64,000 bases of DNA from Valencia hispanica (taxonomy: Eukaryota; Chordata; Actinopteri; Cyprinodontiformes; Valenciidae): the NCBI GenBank assembly GCA_963556495.2, contig OY747702.1, positions 26,465,403-26,529,402 of the forward strand, given 5' to 3'. The translations under genes and the position numbers were made by a program. The notes under the pieces are model-generated. The model did no database searches. It was not told where the DNA came from and worked only from the letters and a program-made list of their open reading frames with translations. Shown one piece after another: positions 45,210 to 57,111 of the stretch. How positions within the stretch are numbered: the first letter of the stretch is position 1; each line of letters starts with the position of its first letter.

Positions 45210-46867
45210 GGCATTATGGTTAATAGACAGTGGTCGTGTTAACCAAATATTTTCAGTATTTTACAGTTTTTTTTTACAGTGATGGAAAAATCTGAAGCGT
45301 GTCGTCATTCTGACATTTATTCAAACCCTTGACCAGTCTACTCAATGTATGTCCCTATCCTCACACTGACAGCACGTTGAGGAGTTACTGAGGCTTTGAA
45401 GTGCATCTGTGGCTGCACCGGACAGAGAGTGGCGGCGACAGATCGTTGCAACTACTGATGCAAAACAAACGCATTCAGGGGGATTTCCTCCCACTGAAGC
45501 AAACAGAAAGAGAGTTTTGCAGTATTCTGATCACTTCAATTGGGGAAATGTTTCCAATTTCAAAACTATGGCTGAAGTGGCTCTTCAGTCTCTATTATGC
45601 ACAGGCAGACCATTTCAGCTCCTTGCAGAGCGTTAAGTCCACAGCAGGAGAAATGTTAATAATTGTAGTTTATTAATCTTCTCAATGTGTGATGGGTTTT
45701 CTGATCAGCTTGTTCGGATTTAATATTATCTAAAATTAAATTAAAATGAACTACTGAATGTTATCATTAAAAAAATTTATGGGGTAAAAATTGATTATGA
45801 CCGGATTTATTTAACCACATTAGTCGAAAGGACTAACAACAAATGATTGTGTCGCGACCTCTGATACAGCTACAGATCTTACAAGAAATGTTTGAGAGTC
45901 TAGAATGTTTGATGGGACATGAGGTATACCATAGGATGCAGATAGATGGATTTTGTAGATTTAACATTTTAAATATTAATAGAATATGGATAGACTCTAT
46001 TGATGTCACAGTGGGGACATTCACATGTTAAGGCAGTATGCATAAAAAATATAAAAAATTAATAAAAAACTATTACTTCTCATAATGCGCCAGAAAGACG
46101 GGTGCCCACCGAGACTAAAAGGTCGGGTTTTTTGGGTTACTGGGTAGGATAAAGTCTGGTCGCTTTCACACCTGATTTGCTCCACGCCAGGGTTTGTTTG
46201 GAACTGCTCTGAGACCACTTCTTCAGCTAGGTCTCAGTTTGCTTTTTTGGTAAGGAACAGAGTTCGCTGGGTTGTATTCACACTGGTGCAAAAGCTCCGG
46301 ACCAAGGGAGGAAACGAATTTCAGTCTATTTTAAGCAAATTAAACTTCCCTGGTGTGAATACGCCCTTAGTTTGGTCCTCATGGGTTAAAACTGAATTAA
46401 TGCATGTTCAGCGTTCATTAACTAACATTCTGATCATGATTTGCATTTCCATTGCAAAATAGTTTTTGTAAAAAAAAAAAATGCAAATTTATAAAGGAAA
46501 TTTTTCAACATTTAAAAAATGTCTAAATACCCAATTAGCATATCACTTAAATCCTGTGCCATCTGTTACCTGCCCTTTGTTAGCTTATTAACATCGCTTT
46601 GATTTTCTCTGACTCCTTTTGCTTATGTCAATGGTATTTTAATTTCCTGAATTCTGATAAAGCAGCTTTAAATAATTATCATTTTTCATTTTTTTGTGAG
46701 TGACTGACAAAGATATTAGCCTGTTAATACTAATTTGTTACTTGTCACCACTTTGAATACACTACCAGGTTGTTTTTTCTCTCTGCTCCTGGTCAATTCC
46801 CACCTTTGCATATTCATGCCCCCATTTTGCATCCAAATTAGGCAATTTATCCCTTACTACTATCATT
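45210..46867. other. Mostly noncoding; one possible MITE-like repeat
   Basis: No gene recognised. At about 46150-46385 words such as TTTCACACCTGATTTGCTCC and CTGGTGTGAATACGCCCTTA occur in opposite sense at the two sides, similar to nonautonomous fish repeats that start GGGTGCTTTCACACC. Without homologous copies in the window this stays tentative. Confidence 0.35.
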
Positions 46868-49505
46868 TAATACCCGGCTCCGGAAGGGCCTGGGTGATCT
46901 GGATGTCGGCAGTGGAAGTCGGAATTTGCAGAGGATGTTGCTGACGGGTTCCCAGGAGCATTCTTTGGGGCCGTAACCCTCCCAGTCCACCAGATATTGA
47001 AATCCACGACCCCGAGGACGGGAGTCCAGAAGACGGCAAAAAGTGCAAGCAGGTCCCCCATCGATGAAGCGAGGGGGAGTGGGAAATAGGGGGAGGCAGA
47101 GGAGATGTGGTTTGGCATTTCAGCAGGGAGTAGTGAAACACTGGGTGAACCTTGAGGGAATTTGGGAGGTGGAGACGGTATGTGACAGAATGTGACGGTA
47201 CGTGACGGCATGTGATGGCATCGATCTGGCGGACAACAAAGTACAAGCCGAGTAACCTAGGGGTGAGTTTTCTGCATTTCGCATTGTGTATGAGATGTTT
47301 GGTGAAAAGCCAGACCAAATCGCGGGAATGGTAGGTGGAGCCGTGTCGACGTTTGGGTTCCTGTTGCTTCTCATAACCGGCTGTTTGGGGGGTTCTCTGA
47401 CCGTTGGATTCTGGATGAATGTCAGAAGATAAGATGTGCCGATGAGGAGACAGAAAGCGTTTCAAAACCTGGCAGAGGATTGAGGTACCTGATCTGAGAC
47501 CATGTCCAGGGGAAATCCGTGTAGCAGGAAAAGCTCTGAGGTCTCCTTGGCTGTAGATAAACCGGGCAGGTCGACCAGGTGAACAGCTTTTGAAAATCAT
47601 ATGGGACTGAGTGGATGCCTCCAACAGCCATTGGAGAGGGGCCAGGATGTTGCAAGAGGTGATGATGGTGCTGAGTTCACTAGGGGGAGTGGTGGAGAAG
47701 TGTTGTCGGGAGAGTGCGTCAGCCTTCATGTTCTGGGAATGTGGTTGATATGAAATGTGAAAATTAAACTGGTCAAAGAAGAGAGCCCACCGGGCCTGAT
47801 GAGGATTGAGCTGTTTGGCCTGTTTTATATGGATTAGATTCTGGTGATCTGTCAGGATAAGTAAGGTGTCCGGTGCTGGAGGAGATGGCGCCACTCCTCC
47901 AGTGCCCATTTTATGGCCAGCAACTCCCAATCCCCTACTCCATAACACTGCTCAGTGGGGGAAATCTTACTTGAAAAGAAGCAGCAAGATATGGGACAAA
48001 ACCGTCCCTCCGCCCACCTCTGAGGCATCCACTTTGGCCGTAAAACTCTTGGCAGCATTAGGGATCCCTGAAAAGCCTTAACAGCTTCTGGGGGGAGATA
48101 AAAGGGGCGGGGCCGATCAACGGAGTGAATGAGGTATGTGATCAGGGTGACAACCTTGATGATATTGCAGATATACAGTATAGACAGTAAAAATTGGCAA
48201 ACCCTAGGATAGACTGGAGATGTCTTAAAGTGGAGGGCTGGGGCCAATTGGATCCTGCAGAGACTTTCTGGAGATCCATGGCCATCCCTTGGTCGGAGAT
48301 CACGTAGCCAAGGAAGGTGGTAGAGGTTTGATGGAACACGCACTTCTCCAGGTTGCAAAACAGCCTGTGTTGGAGCAGCCTCTGGAGGACGGCCTAGACA
48401 TGTCGGACAGGGTCAGCTTCGAATGAGGAGTAGATTAGGATGTCTTCCAGATAAACGAACACCCAATGTCCGAGCATATCACGGAGCACGCCGTTGAGGA
48501 CACGTTGGAAAACTGATGGGCTGTTGCAGAGGTCAAAGGGCATGAAAAAGTTTTCCCAATGGCCGCTTGGTGTGAATGCTGTCTTCCATTCGTCCCCCTC
48601 CCTGATGATGACAAGATTATAGGTGCTCCTGAGATCCAACCAGGTGAAGATGGCGGCTTGAGAAAGGGAGTTTAAAATTGTGCCAATGAGAGAAAGTGGA
48701 TGGTGATCTCTGATGGTTATCTGGTTGAGACCTCAGTAATCCATGCATGGCTTGAGTGATCCATCTTTCTTTTTGACAAAAAAGAATCCAGCAGCAGCTG
48801 GAGAGGAGGAGGGGCGGCTGAATCCTTGATCCTGAGCCTCTTTGATGTAGGACTCCATTTGTCTGTTCTCGGCGGAGGACAGCGGCAAAAGCCGGCCACG
48901 GGGGTTGTGGTACCGGGCAGGAGATTAATGGCCATGTTGTACTCATGGTGTGGTGGAAGAGAAGCTGCTTAGGTCTTGGAGAATGCCTCGGACAGATGAT
49001 GACTGTTTCCAGAGGTTGTGGATCCATAGGAATACCTATCCGGGAGCATGCAGCGGGAGAGGCAATTGGTTCCCCAATGAAGAATCCGGTGGCTGGACTA
49101 GGAGATGTGTGGATCATGGAGCTGAAACCAGGGGAATCCCACGTTGAGCAGGGTGGTGCGAGACATAATCACTAGGAAATGGATGATCTCTTGGTGTTCG
49201 CCAATCCTCATCGGGATGCCAGTGGTGCGACGACGAATAGGAGAAGGGTGGAGTGGTCGACCATCCACGGAGGCAAGGCTGAGTTGGAACATCAGAGCAA
49301 ATGAAGTAGAGTAGTATGAATCAGGTGAGGTTCCCCCCAGAATCACCTGGCTTGGTCGTTTCCTGGCTGGATAAGTCAGGTGAAGCAACAGTGTCCTCTC
49401 ACCCTGCAGTAGGCACAGGAGCCCTCACGATGGCCCTTTTGCTTCTGCTCCTGAGAGAGATGACCCAGCTGCACTGGTTCCTTCGGGGAGATGGATTCCC
49501 AGTAG
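46868..49505 (-). mobile_element. Ty3/gypsy retrotransposon (chromovirus), decayed, LTRs not found
   Basis: Domains on the minus strand in the order gag zinc knuckle, protease, reverse transcriptase, RNase H, integrase remnant, chromodomain. Neither flank shows an LTR that I can identify. The solo LTR at 50475-50772 is of gypsy type but lies in the other orientation and may be a different family. Confidence 0.85.
46868..49505 (-). pseudogene. gypsy gag-pol with C-terminal chromodomain, many breaks
   Basis: Fragments in several frames: a CCHC knuckle remnant (EGSCAYCRVRGH, about 49410); protease neighbourhood ending in LLNVGFPWFQLHDPHIS (49388-49098); reverse transcriptase [33 protein letters not shown] and [10 protein letters not shown], in which the catalytic YLDD is YLED (48639-48394); RNase [21 protein letters not shown] (about 47960); the TDHQNLIHI and KADALSR blocks (47870-47700); integrase mostly deleted; and a chromodomain [20 protein letters not shown] (about 46990-46930), which in chromoviruses guides integration to marked chromatin. 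Frameshifts, stops and the YLED change make it inactive and old. Confidence 0.85.
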
Positions 49506-49537
49506 GGGGCGGTACCGCCAGTTTCAATACTGCCCAA

Positions 49538-49712
49538 AATCACGTATTTGAGTGCGCGTGCACGTGGGCTGGTTGACGAACCCTGGGGTACACAAACGCT
49601 TCACTTTTAAATATCGGCTTCCCGGCCAGTGTATAATCGTTAGGCAATCATAACATAAATTTTTTCTCGTGGAAAAGTGAAAATTACAGGTCATGACTCC
49701 TTTAAAGTTGAA
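49538..49712 (-). repeat. Dispersed repeat R2, copy 2
   Basis: Inverted relative to 2505-2675 (see that entry). The reading frame of about 58 codons stays open in both copies, but differences look random and no domain is visible. Confidence 0.65.
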
Positions 49713-49730
49713 ATGAATGTGCTCCATGTC

Positions 49731-50469
49731 TAAGTTTATAACTAAAGGCACAATGTTGCAATGAGAATTTTATTTTGTTTGTTCTGATAGATTCAGGGTA
49801 GCATAAGCATTTTAGATTACATTTCAGTAGCCTGTGATTAACACAGAGGTTTAAATATTGCTATTCGTCAATGTTTAAAGGCATAGTGCACCTTAAAAAT
49901 TAGCATCTTGATATTGCAATTAGAAAAGTGATGCTCCAGACAGTTTTGTACTGTGAATGTTTTCTTTATTGTTAAAGGTAGTTTTGAGTACAATTCAACC
50001 AAAGGTAGAATATATAAAAGTAAAAGTGAATTTGATGAGATAAGAAGCTATAACTATAAAAAAGGATGTTGTCATGTGGATGTTGAAAGCTAAGTAACTT
50101 AATCAGAGAACAGCTGGGATGAAAATGAGATGTCTTGCTACTGTTCGTTTGATCGTTTTGGTGGTAAATAAATCCACAGATGCAGGTGCATTCTGGAAAA
50201 AGAAAAGCAACAACTCATATTTCCTCTTTGCTCCATTTCTCGTGTTTCATTCAGGTCTGGTCCACATCAGGACCAACAGTAATTGTTATTCTGGCTCTGA
50301 TCTCTCTGGGTCCCATAACAGTATCACATTGTTTAACAGGTTTGACTGTTTTTACCACAAGGCCTGTGTACAAAAGATTCCTTGTAATTACATACATTTT
50401 CTGTGTTATAGAAAAGAAAACAGCTGAAGTGCTGTCTTCACTGTGATTTATCTGGTAGTGACATTACCT
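49731..50469. other. Noncoding DNA, no gene recognised
   Basis: AT-rich sequence with one pair of overlapping small ORFs at 50119-50446 that lack codon bias or motifs. Confidence 0.5.
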
Positions 50470-50474
50470 GAAAC

Positions 50475-50772
50475 TGTCACGCTGCCCTATTCACTCCTCC
50501 TCATTGTCCTCACCTGTGTCTCCCAAATAATTCACACCTGATCCTACTCACCTCCTGTCTTTATAACCCATCACTTCTCTCCACTCAGGGCCGGATCATT
50601 AGTAACTATTGTTGTCTCTACCTCCATGGTGTGTCGTCTTCCCGTCTCTCCGTTCCTGCCCGATGTCCAGTATCTCCGTTCCTTGCCGTCGTCTTCATCA
50701 TCATCTTTAATAAACATCCTGCACTTCCTCAGCTTCTGCGTTTGGGTCCATACTCCACATACACCCCTGACA
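50475..50772 (+). mobile_element. Solo LTR, Ty3/gypsy type
   Basis: 298 bp from TGTCACGCTGCC to CACCCCTGACA, flanked by a perfect 5-bp duplication GAAAC (50470-50474 and 50773-50777). It carries CTTTATAACCC as a TATA-like box near 50560, AATAAAC near 50708 and the CTGCGTTTGGGTCC motif common to fish gypsy LTRs. No internal sequence remains, as expected after recombination between two LTRs. Confidence 0.9.
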
Positions 50773-50933
50773 GAAACTGTGTTTTAGTTTACTGTGCTGC
50801 TCACCTCTCTTCTCAAAGAAATTATAAAGCAGCTGCTTCCCTTCATTTAATTTTCTCTGCCTTTCCTTCCAATTCTTTTTGGGTAGTCTGATTTTCATTT
50901 TGCAAGTTGACTTTATATATAAGGTCATTTTAC

Positions 50934-52850
50934 AACTGTTACAAAGAAAACTGAGAGAATATGGTCACAGGAAGCTGAAGAAGCTCTGCAGGGTTGTTTT
51001 GCAACCACAGACTGGATGATTCTTTGCCAAGCACATGGAGAGGACATCAATGCCATGACTGAGTGTGTGACTGACTATATAAACTTCTGTGTGGACAACA
51101 TCATCCCCACCAGAACAGTGAGATGCTTCCCTAATACAAAACCCTGGATCACCAGTGACCTGAAGGAACTGCTAAACAAGAAAAAAGAGCCTTCAGGGAG
51201 GGAGACAGGGAATTACTGAGGAGTATACAGAAGCCACTTAAGGTCAAGATCAGAAATAGCAAGGAGGCATACAGGAAGAAGGTGGAGAACAAACTACAGA
51301 GGAACAATATTTGAGATGTCTGGTAAGGAATGAGAAAGATCACAGGCTTTAAAGACAGGAAGGATTGGATAGATGGAAGTCTGGACAGAGCCAATGAACT
51401 GAACACATTCTTCAACAGGTTCAGTTCAGGAACTAGCTCATCATCCTCCTCTCCTGTTCCCAGCCGAACAGACATCCTACTCTCCTCTGATCAATAGCTT
51501 TCCTGTTACTCTTCGGATGTTTTATCCTTCACCTCAGCCATGGACTCTTCTGATTCCACAAGTTTGACTTAAACCAAGTCAGGAAATTCTGCTACCCCCC
51601 TTAGCCTAACTAAGGAGAAGGTTCCAGTGTTGTGGAAGAGATCCTGCCTCGTTCCAGTACCAAAAAGAACTCACCCATCAGTCATCAATGACTATAGACC
51701 TGTTGCCCTGACATCCCACATCATGAAGGTCCTGGAGAGACTCCTGTTGGCACCCCTGAGTAAGCAAAAAAGAACGTATTAGGACCCACTGCAGTTTGCT
51801 TATCGCTGTGGAGTTGGAGTTGAAGATGCCATCATCCACCTGCTTCAACCAACCCACTGTCATGTGGACAAAGCAGGCAGCACTGTGAGGATCATGTTCT
51901 TTGATTTCTCCAGTGCATTTAACAAAATTCCGCCTGATTTGCTTTGTCAGGAACTCCTGAAGACACAGGTGGAGCCCTCAACAATAGCCTGGACCAATGA
52001 CTACCTGACCAACAGACCACAATTTGTGAGAATGAAGAATTGTGTGTCAAACCAGGTGGTCAGCAGCACAGGAGCACACAGGGGACCGTACTCTCACCAT
52101 TCCTTTTCACTCTGTACACCTCAGACTTCCAGTACAAATCAGAGACCTGTCATCTGCAGAAATACTCAGATGACTGCAATTGTTGGGTGTATCAGAGATG
52201 GACAAGAAGCTGAATACAGAGAGCTGGTGGACTGCTTTGTGACTTGGTGTGGAAACAATCGTCTCACTTTGAATGTGAACAAAACAAAGGAGATGATTGT
52301 AGATTTCAGAAGAAAAAGGGATAAGTCAAACACTGTTTCCATCATGGGAGAAGAAGAGGAGGTGGTTGAGGAGTATAAATAACCCAGAGTTCACCGAGAC
52401 AACAGACTGGACATGAGACTCAATAGTGAAGCCGTCTACAAGAAGGGACAGAACAGACTGTACTTCTTGAGGAAGGTTAGGTCCTCCAAGGTTTGCAGCA
52501 AGATGCTGCAGATCTTCTACAAGTCTGTTGTGGAGAGTGTAATCTCTTCAGCCGTCATCTGTTGGGGTAACAGCATCAGAGCCAGGGACTTAAAAAGGCT
52601 AAACAACCTGATAAAGAAGGCTGGTTTTGTTCTTGGGACAACTGTGGAACATCTGGAGATGATAATGCAAAGAAGGATTCTTCATAAAATCAAAAAAATT
52701 ATGGACAACCCTGAGCATCCTCTTCATGAGATGGTCATACAACAACAGAGCGTCTTCAGTCGGAGGCTTCTTTAGTTTCGCTGCAATACAGACCGCTACA
52801 GGAAATCCTTCCTGCCCACAGCCATCATCATCTACAGCAACTCCTTAAAG
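50934..52850 (+). pseudogene. LINE reverse transcriptase, copy 2, broken
   Basis: Retains ECVTDYINFCVDNIIPT, NDYRPVALTSHIMKVLERLL, FFDFSSAFNKIPPDLLCQ and GCIRDGQEAEYRELVD. Several lesions exist: frameshifts near 51190 and 52075 (in the GAPQGT motif), in-frame stops near 51500, 51570 and 51780, a ~154-bp deletion at 51600, a deletion affecting the YSDD motif near 52170 (only the S-D part is readable before an altered frame), and a stop at 52381. More damaged than copy 1. Confidence 0.85.
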
Positions 52851-52920
52851 AATTAATTATATGAGCTATACCAACACTTAATTTTCCTCTGGGATAAATA
52901 AAGTATTTTTTGAATTTGAA
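50934..52920 (+). mobile_element. LINE copy 2, 5'-truncated
   Basis: Close relative of 5747-8720 in opposite orientation. It starts in the C-terminal part of the endonuclease and ends with GATAAATAAAGTATTTTTTG and a short TTGAATT tail. Relative to copy 1 about 154 bp are deleted at 51600. Confidence 0.88.
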
Positions 52921-53012
52921 TTAAAGGGGTGACAGGGGTTTCAGAAAACATCCATCATCATTTCTGATGCATTATTCACTATTTTAATAATTTTATTTAG
53001 AAATTGTACAAA

Positions 53013-53170
53013 CTGTGGGTCCCCTATGTGCAGAGGCATCAGCCCTCGACGCGGTCATCCCATGTTTGAGTCCCGTCCCTGTGGACCTTTGACACATGTC
53101 ACCCCCCACTTCTCTCCCTTCTTCTGTACTGTCCCCTGTCAAATAATGGCCAAAAATCCCCCCCCAAAAA
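53013..53170 (+). mobile_element. tRNA-derived SINE with perfect target duplication
   Basis: 158 bp flanked by AGAAATTGTACAAA at 52999-53012 and 53171-53184, identical over 14 bp. The head has a B-box-like GTTTGAGTCCC (about 53064) and a weak A box; the body has CCTTTGACACATGTCACCCC and the tail CAAATAATGGCCAAAAATCC, as in a SINE family common in percomorph fish. It ends in CCCCCCAAAAAA. Confidence 0.9.
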
Positions 53171-53189
53171 AGAAATTGTACAAAGTAGC

Positions 53190-55500
53190 AAATCAAAAAA
53201 TAAATAAATGTATTCCAGGTTTTGTGGATCAAGGGGAGGTACGAATAGCATTCAATCGACTGTATTTTCTTCAGGGGGGAATTGACATGACTCTTCTTTG
53301 TAAGATAACTAAAGCTAGCCCTAAAAGCCTCTTTGTTTACAGTCCTCATTCATCCCTAAATGGAGCACAATTAAAGGATACACTCAGTCAACAGTCATCG
53401 TGCTAAAAAAACATTATTGAGGTAAAAACGTGTGAGACCATTGATGGTACTCATGAATGGACTGTTTTAAACATGTAAGCAGCACTGTGTATTGCATTAC
53501 CTTGTAGAGACCAGGAGTATTACCAGTTTATTTACAAAACGTAAAGCTATTCAGTGGACGAGTCTATAAGTATTTAGTTCACCTCTCTTGGTGAGACAAG
53601 CCTGCTTAGGTGGCTCAGGTGATAAATCTTGCTTCCTTTCTCCTTTCCCCTGCCCACAATAATTCTAATTTCCACATCTTAAGAAGTTTTACTATTTCCA
53701 TTCCAAACCCATCCAGACAAAAATTATAATTAAAAGCATCTAAACAATGGAAGATGTAACAATAGTTCTAGATAACTTTTAACAGTGTCTGCTTTATTAA
53801 AGATCTGCTTGCAATGACACCATTATGCAGTACCTAAAATATTTCCTTTTCTCACAAATGTTTGCTTGACCAAGTTATTTTCTTTTCTATCATTTGACCA
53901 ATATTTGTTAGTTAGTCTTCATGGCAAATACAAAGGCATACACTTAAGAGTCAGAAGCACCAAGTATAACCATTGTATTTATGTTAGAAGGTGTTCACCA
54001 ATTACCCCAGTTTGTGTGTCAAAACTTATGACTTGTCTTCTTTGAGCCTTTTTTGGGTTTCAGTGTCACGAGGAAGGCACATTGCTGATGCTATTCACTC
54101 TGTTTGTTTAACTGCAATGCTGTGTAGACTGTAGTGTTGCAGCAAAAATGAACAAATGTATTTTTCTTAGCTAATGTAACAATGCAAAGCAGTTTTGTTG
54201 GATTTATGAATAAACCTTAAAGTACCATAATCTGTTGTCACGTGCAAATAACCAAAGACATAAAATCTAAATCCCTTTGGCTGGAAACATCAGAGAAAAG
54301 TAAACAGACTTGTTAGTTTGGCTCAAAATTATTGAGAAACTTCTCAAACTTGAAGCATCTAAGATGCTCAGTATGCAAGGCACACTTTAGGAACTTTGCC
54401 ATCACTCTTTCACAGTGAGTGTGATTGTTTTTTTGTGGCATACAAGTTTCATCACCCACAAATAAAAGCTGCCAAGCAACATAATGACATAATAAAGTTT
54501 CCCTCCTCAATACACCCATTTTCTGCTGTGACCTTTGGAAGGTTAAGAAACCTTCTGTACAACTCAGATGATGACTTTAGATTGAGTAGCTCCCTGAGTG
54601 GGTGGGCAGGTTTGTGTGTCCAAGTGTTGAGGGACCAGATGTAAAAAGAAAGTCAGAGGGTTTGGCACCTGCTCCATCAGCACTGTGAGTTGTGGAATTG
54701 CATCGATTGTTGTGACAACATTATTGCGTTGTGCACCACCCAGCTGGGGAGGGAGATAACACTGATAACGTTGCTCATTTCTCATGAGAGCACGCTTCCC
54801 TGCCTCTGCCCTGGGCTGTGCATCTGAACAGCTGTGTGTGTTTGTATGTGCTGTAATAGGCAGCGATGTCTCTGTAGTGGGAAGAGATAGCAGCTTGTGT
54901 GTGTATAAGAGATTTTCTCTGTTCAATATTCTTTTTTTTAGCAAACAGCAGAGAGCACCATTAGTGTCAGCCATGAGTAGTTGGAAATTGAAAGTGACAC
55001 ATGAATGCAAAAAGACACACATCAAGTTGAGTCATCTTTTTCTTTAACTGTACTGCGGTATGACCAAAAATTACTTTTTCTGTGTGCTCTCCTTATGTTG
55101 ATAAAAGAGAAGATTTTCTTCATATCTTCCCTATTCTCGCTGACCATTTGGATGATGATGATGTACTGTTTAACATGTGCAAGCTGCAGGGTAGTAGGAG
55201 ATTAGAAGACGCCTTATGTGAACTAATTGTCCGCAAAACACCTAAAGGGGGAGCCAGGATCAGATAAAAATGCTCTGAGAAGTAAAGGGCCTTGGCACAT
55301 AAAGAGCCCGTAAAACTTTCAAAAGGGTTAAAGGAAATAAATGGCTTCATTCACTGAAGAAGCACCGCCATACACTGGTTTGCAAAAGGATTCAGACCTT
55401 TTTTGTACCATTTGCACCTATTGCATTTTATTACATTACTACAAGAATATATGTTACTAAGGTCTTATTTCCTAAATCAGCACAAAGTAGTACGCAATTG
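53190..55500. other. Noncoding DNA, no gene recognised
   Basis: No transposon hallmark, splice-site-framed exon or long ORF. The opposing ORFs at 54564-55047 overlap each other and show no motif. Confidence 0.55.
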
Positions 55501-55509
55501 TGAAACAGA

Positions 55510-55796
55510 AAAGGTAAAAAATGGCCTGCATTTGTATAGCGTTTTTTTCAGTCAGAGGACCATAAAATGCTTCACACTACATTCAGTCCTTCACCCATTC
55601 ACGCACACATTCGCACACTGATGGTGGCAAGCTACATTGTATCCACAGCTGCCTTGGGGCACGCTGACAGAAGCGAAGTTACACAGGCGCCACTGGGCCC
55701 TCTGACCACCACCAGTAGGCAAGGTGGGTGAAGTGTCTTGCCAAGGACAAAAAGACCGAGATGGACTGAGAGGGGGTTCAAACCGGCAACCCAGGA
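55510..55796 (+). repeat. Dispersed teleost repeat fragment
   Basis: Contains TTTGTATAGCGTTTTTTTCAG, CATTCACGCACACATTCGCA, GTGTCTTGCCAAGGACA and GGTTCAAACCGGCAACCCAGG, the order found in a moderately repeated fish sequence. The class is not known to me. The palindrome at 55797 follows without a gap, probably inserted into it. Confidence 0.5.
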
Positions 55797-55962
55797 CCTG
55801 AACTAACTACAGCTCTTTTATTTCCTGTCTTACATCATTGGACAAACTGATTAATCCAGGTGTGTCTGACCATTGTTGTTGTGACTACTGAGGTCAGACA
55901 CACCTGGATTGATCAGTTTGTCCAATACAGACAGGAAATAAAAGGGCTGTACTTAGTTCAGG
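55797..55962. repeat. 166-bp near-perfect palindrome (fold-back MITE)
   Basis: Arms 55797-55871 and 55892-55962 are reverse complements apart from a few bases and one small indel; the loop is 20 bases (ATTGTTGTTGTGACTACTGA). The ends read CCTGAACTAACTAC and its complement with one extra variation. Inner block GACAAACTGATTAATCCAGG mirrors CCTGGATTGATCAGTTTGTC. No coding capacity. Confidence 0.92.
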
Positions 55963-56277
55963 AAGTAGTGGAGCTCTGCATATAGCTTATCTAGTCAAGT
56001 CATTTTCAATAATCATCCCAAAACAATTGAAAATAAACGGCTGGATACCAGTACTATGTGAAATACTGATTATTTTAATGCCAATATTAACAATTTGAGG
56101 CATTCTTATTCCAAACATAAATACAATATTGCACAAACAAGTTTAGAACCAAACTGGAAACAAATAACTTCTTAGGTTTACACAAAAATGTACACACAAA
56201 GCTTACAGCAGCGCCCCCTTGTGGCAGAGAAATCACACTGCCAATGTCACCACCAGATATCTTGTCCATCCTCACAC

Positions 56278-57111
56278 CAGCCTTGGGGCGATTTCTCTAT
56301 CGCCCTTCATGCAGCCGAATCAACGACGCTGATTGGATAAATTCCTGTTGCTGTGTGCGAATTTCTTGTCAGTGATTGGCGGCTGCTGCACTGCTTGGGG
56401 CGATCTTTCTGTCGCCCCAGGCAATGCAGCGGGAGCTTTTTCTCCGAAAATGATATATATTTTTATATATGATACTTTGATACGAATTTAAACATACAAT
56501 TAACTCAGAATATGTGATTATTGTTAATAAAAAAAATAAAAAAACACTTCGGAAACACTGGGGGGGCGCCCTATCGCCCTCTATCGGCCAGCAGCCACTG
56601 TTAGCTAACCATACATGCTAATGGCTAATGGCATTATTGATCATTGTTCTGTAACATCAAAATAATATCATTAACATCATCTTTACTGTAACATTACCTT
56701 TGTCTTTGGTGCGTTTTTCCTCCTCTTCTTTTCTTTTTTTCCTCCCCTGGGCACCAGATAATTTGGGACGCTTTGATATATTAACTTTTTTTAAACGAAA
56801 ACCGAATGGCGGCCGGGTAAAAGAAGTCTGATTGGTGGAAGGTGGTTTCCCATCCTGCTTTGCGGAGCCTCATGTTGTGTTCTGCACCGTGAGCTAAGTG
56901 TATGTGTGATCTCTATAAGTCTCCCTTGGTCGCAGTATAGTAAGAACTTATAAGAGAATGTCAATGCTATGTAAATCCCATTAATGCTCCTCTCGTCGCA
57001 GTGTCAATAAAGTACAATAAAACATAAACTCATTTACGCGCCTCTGGCACCCCTAGGGTATACGGCGCCCTTAGCATTTGCCTATACTGCCTATGCCACG
57101 GGCCGGCCCTG
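56278..57111 (-). mobile_element. Deletion derivative of a TTF-type hAT transposon
   Basis: The right end, read on the minus strand, begins CAGGGCCGGCCCGTGGCATAG, typical of a fish hAT group, and leads to the first coding exon of its transposase. The left edge at CAGCCTTGGGGCG is uncertain. GGGGCGA..TCGCCC words recur three times (56286, 56398, 56565). The main transposase body is missing. Confidence 0.6.
56690..56790 (-). pseudogene. First exon of a TTF-type zinc-finger hAT transposase
   Basis: Minus-strand codons give KRPKLSGAQGRKKRKEEEEK, the conserved basic/acidic N-terminus of hAT transposases annotated as zinc finger MYM-type 1-like. The usual initiator ATG two codons upstream is ATA here. 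A splice donor AAAG|GTAATG follows, and after it no further coding exon exists. The basic run is likely the nuclear localisation signal. Confidence 0.7.

Noticed and set aside
53013..53080. tRNA gene
   Set aside because: Only a degenerate tRNA-like head of a SINE; no cloverleaf can be drawn and the B box is altered.
54564..55047. Overlapping ORFs of 153 and 87 codons as a possible gene
   Set aside because: They lie on opposite strands over the same DNA, have no motif and no splice-framed neighbours.
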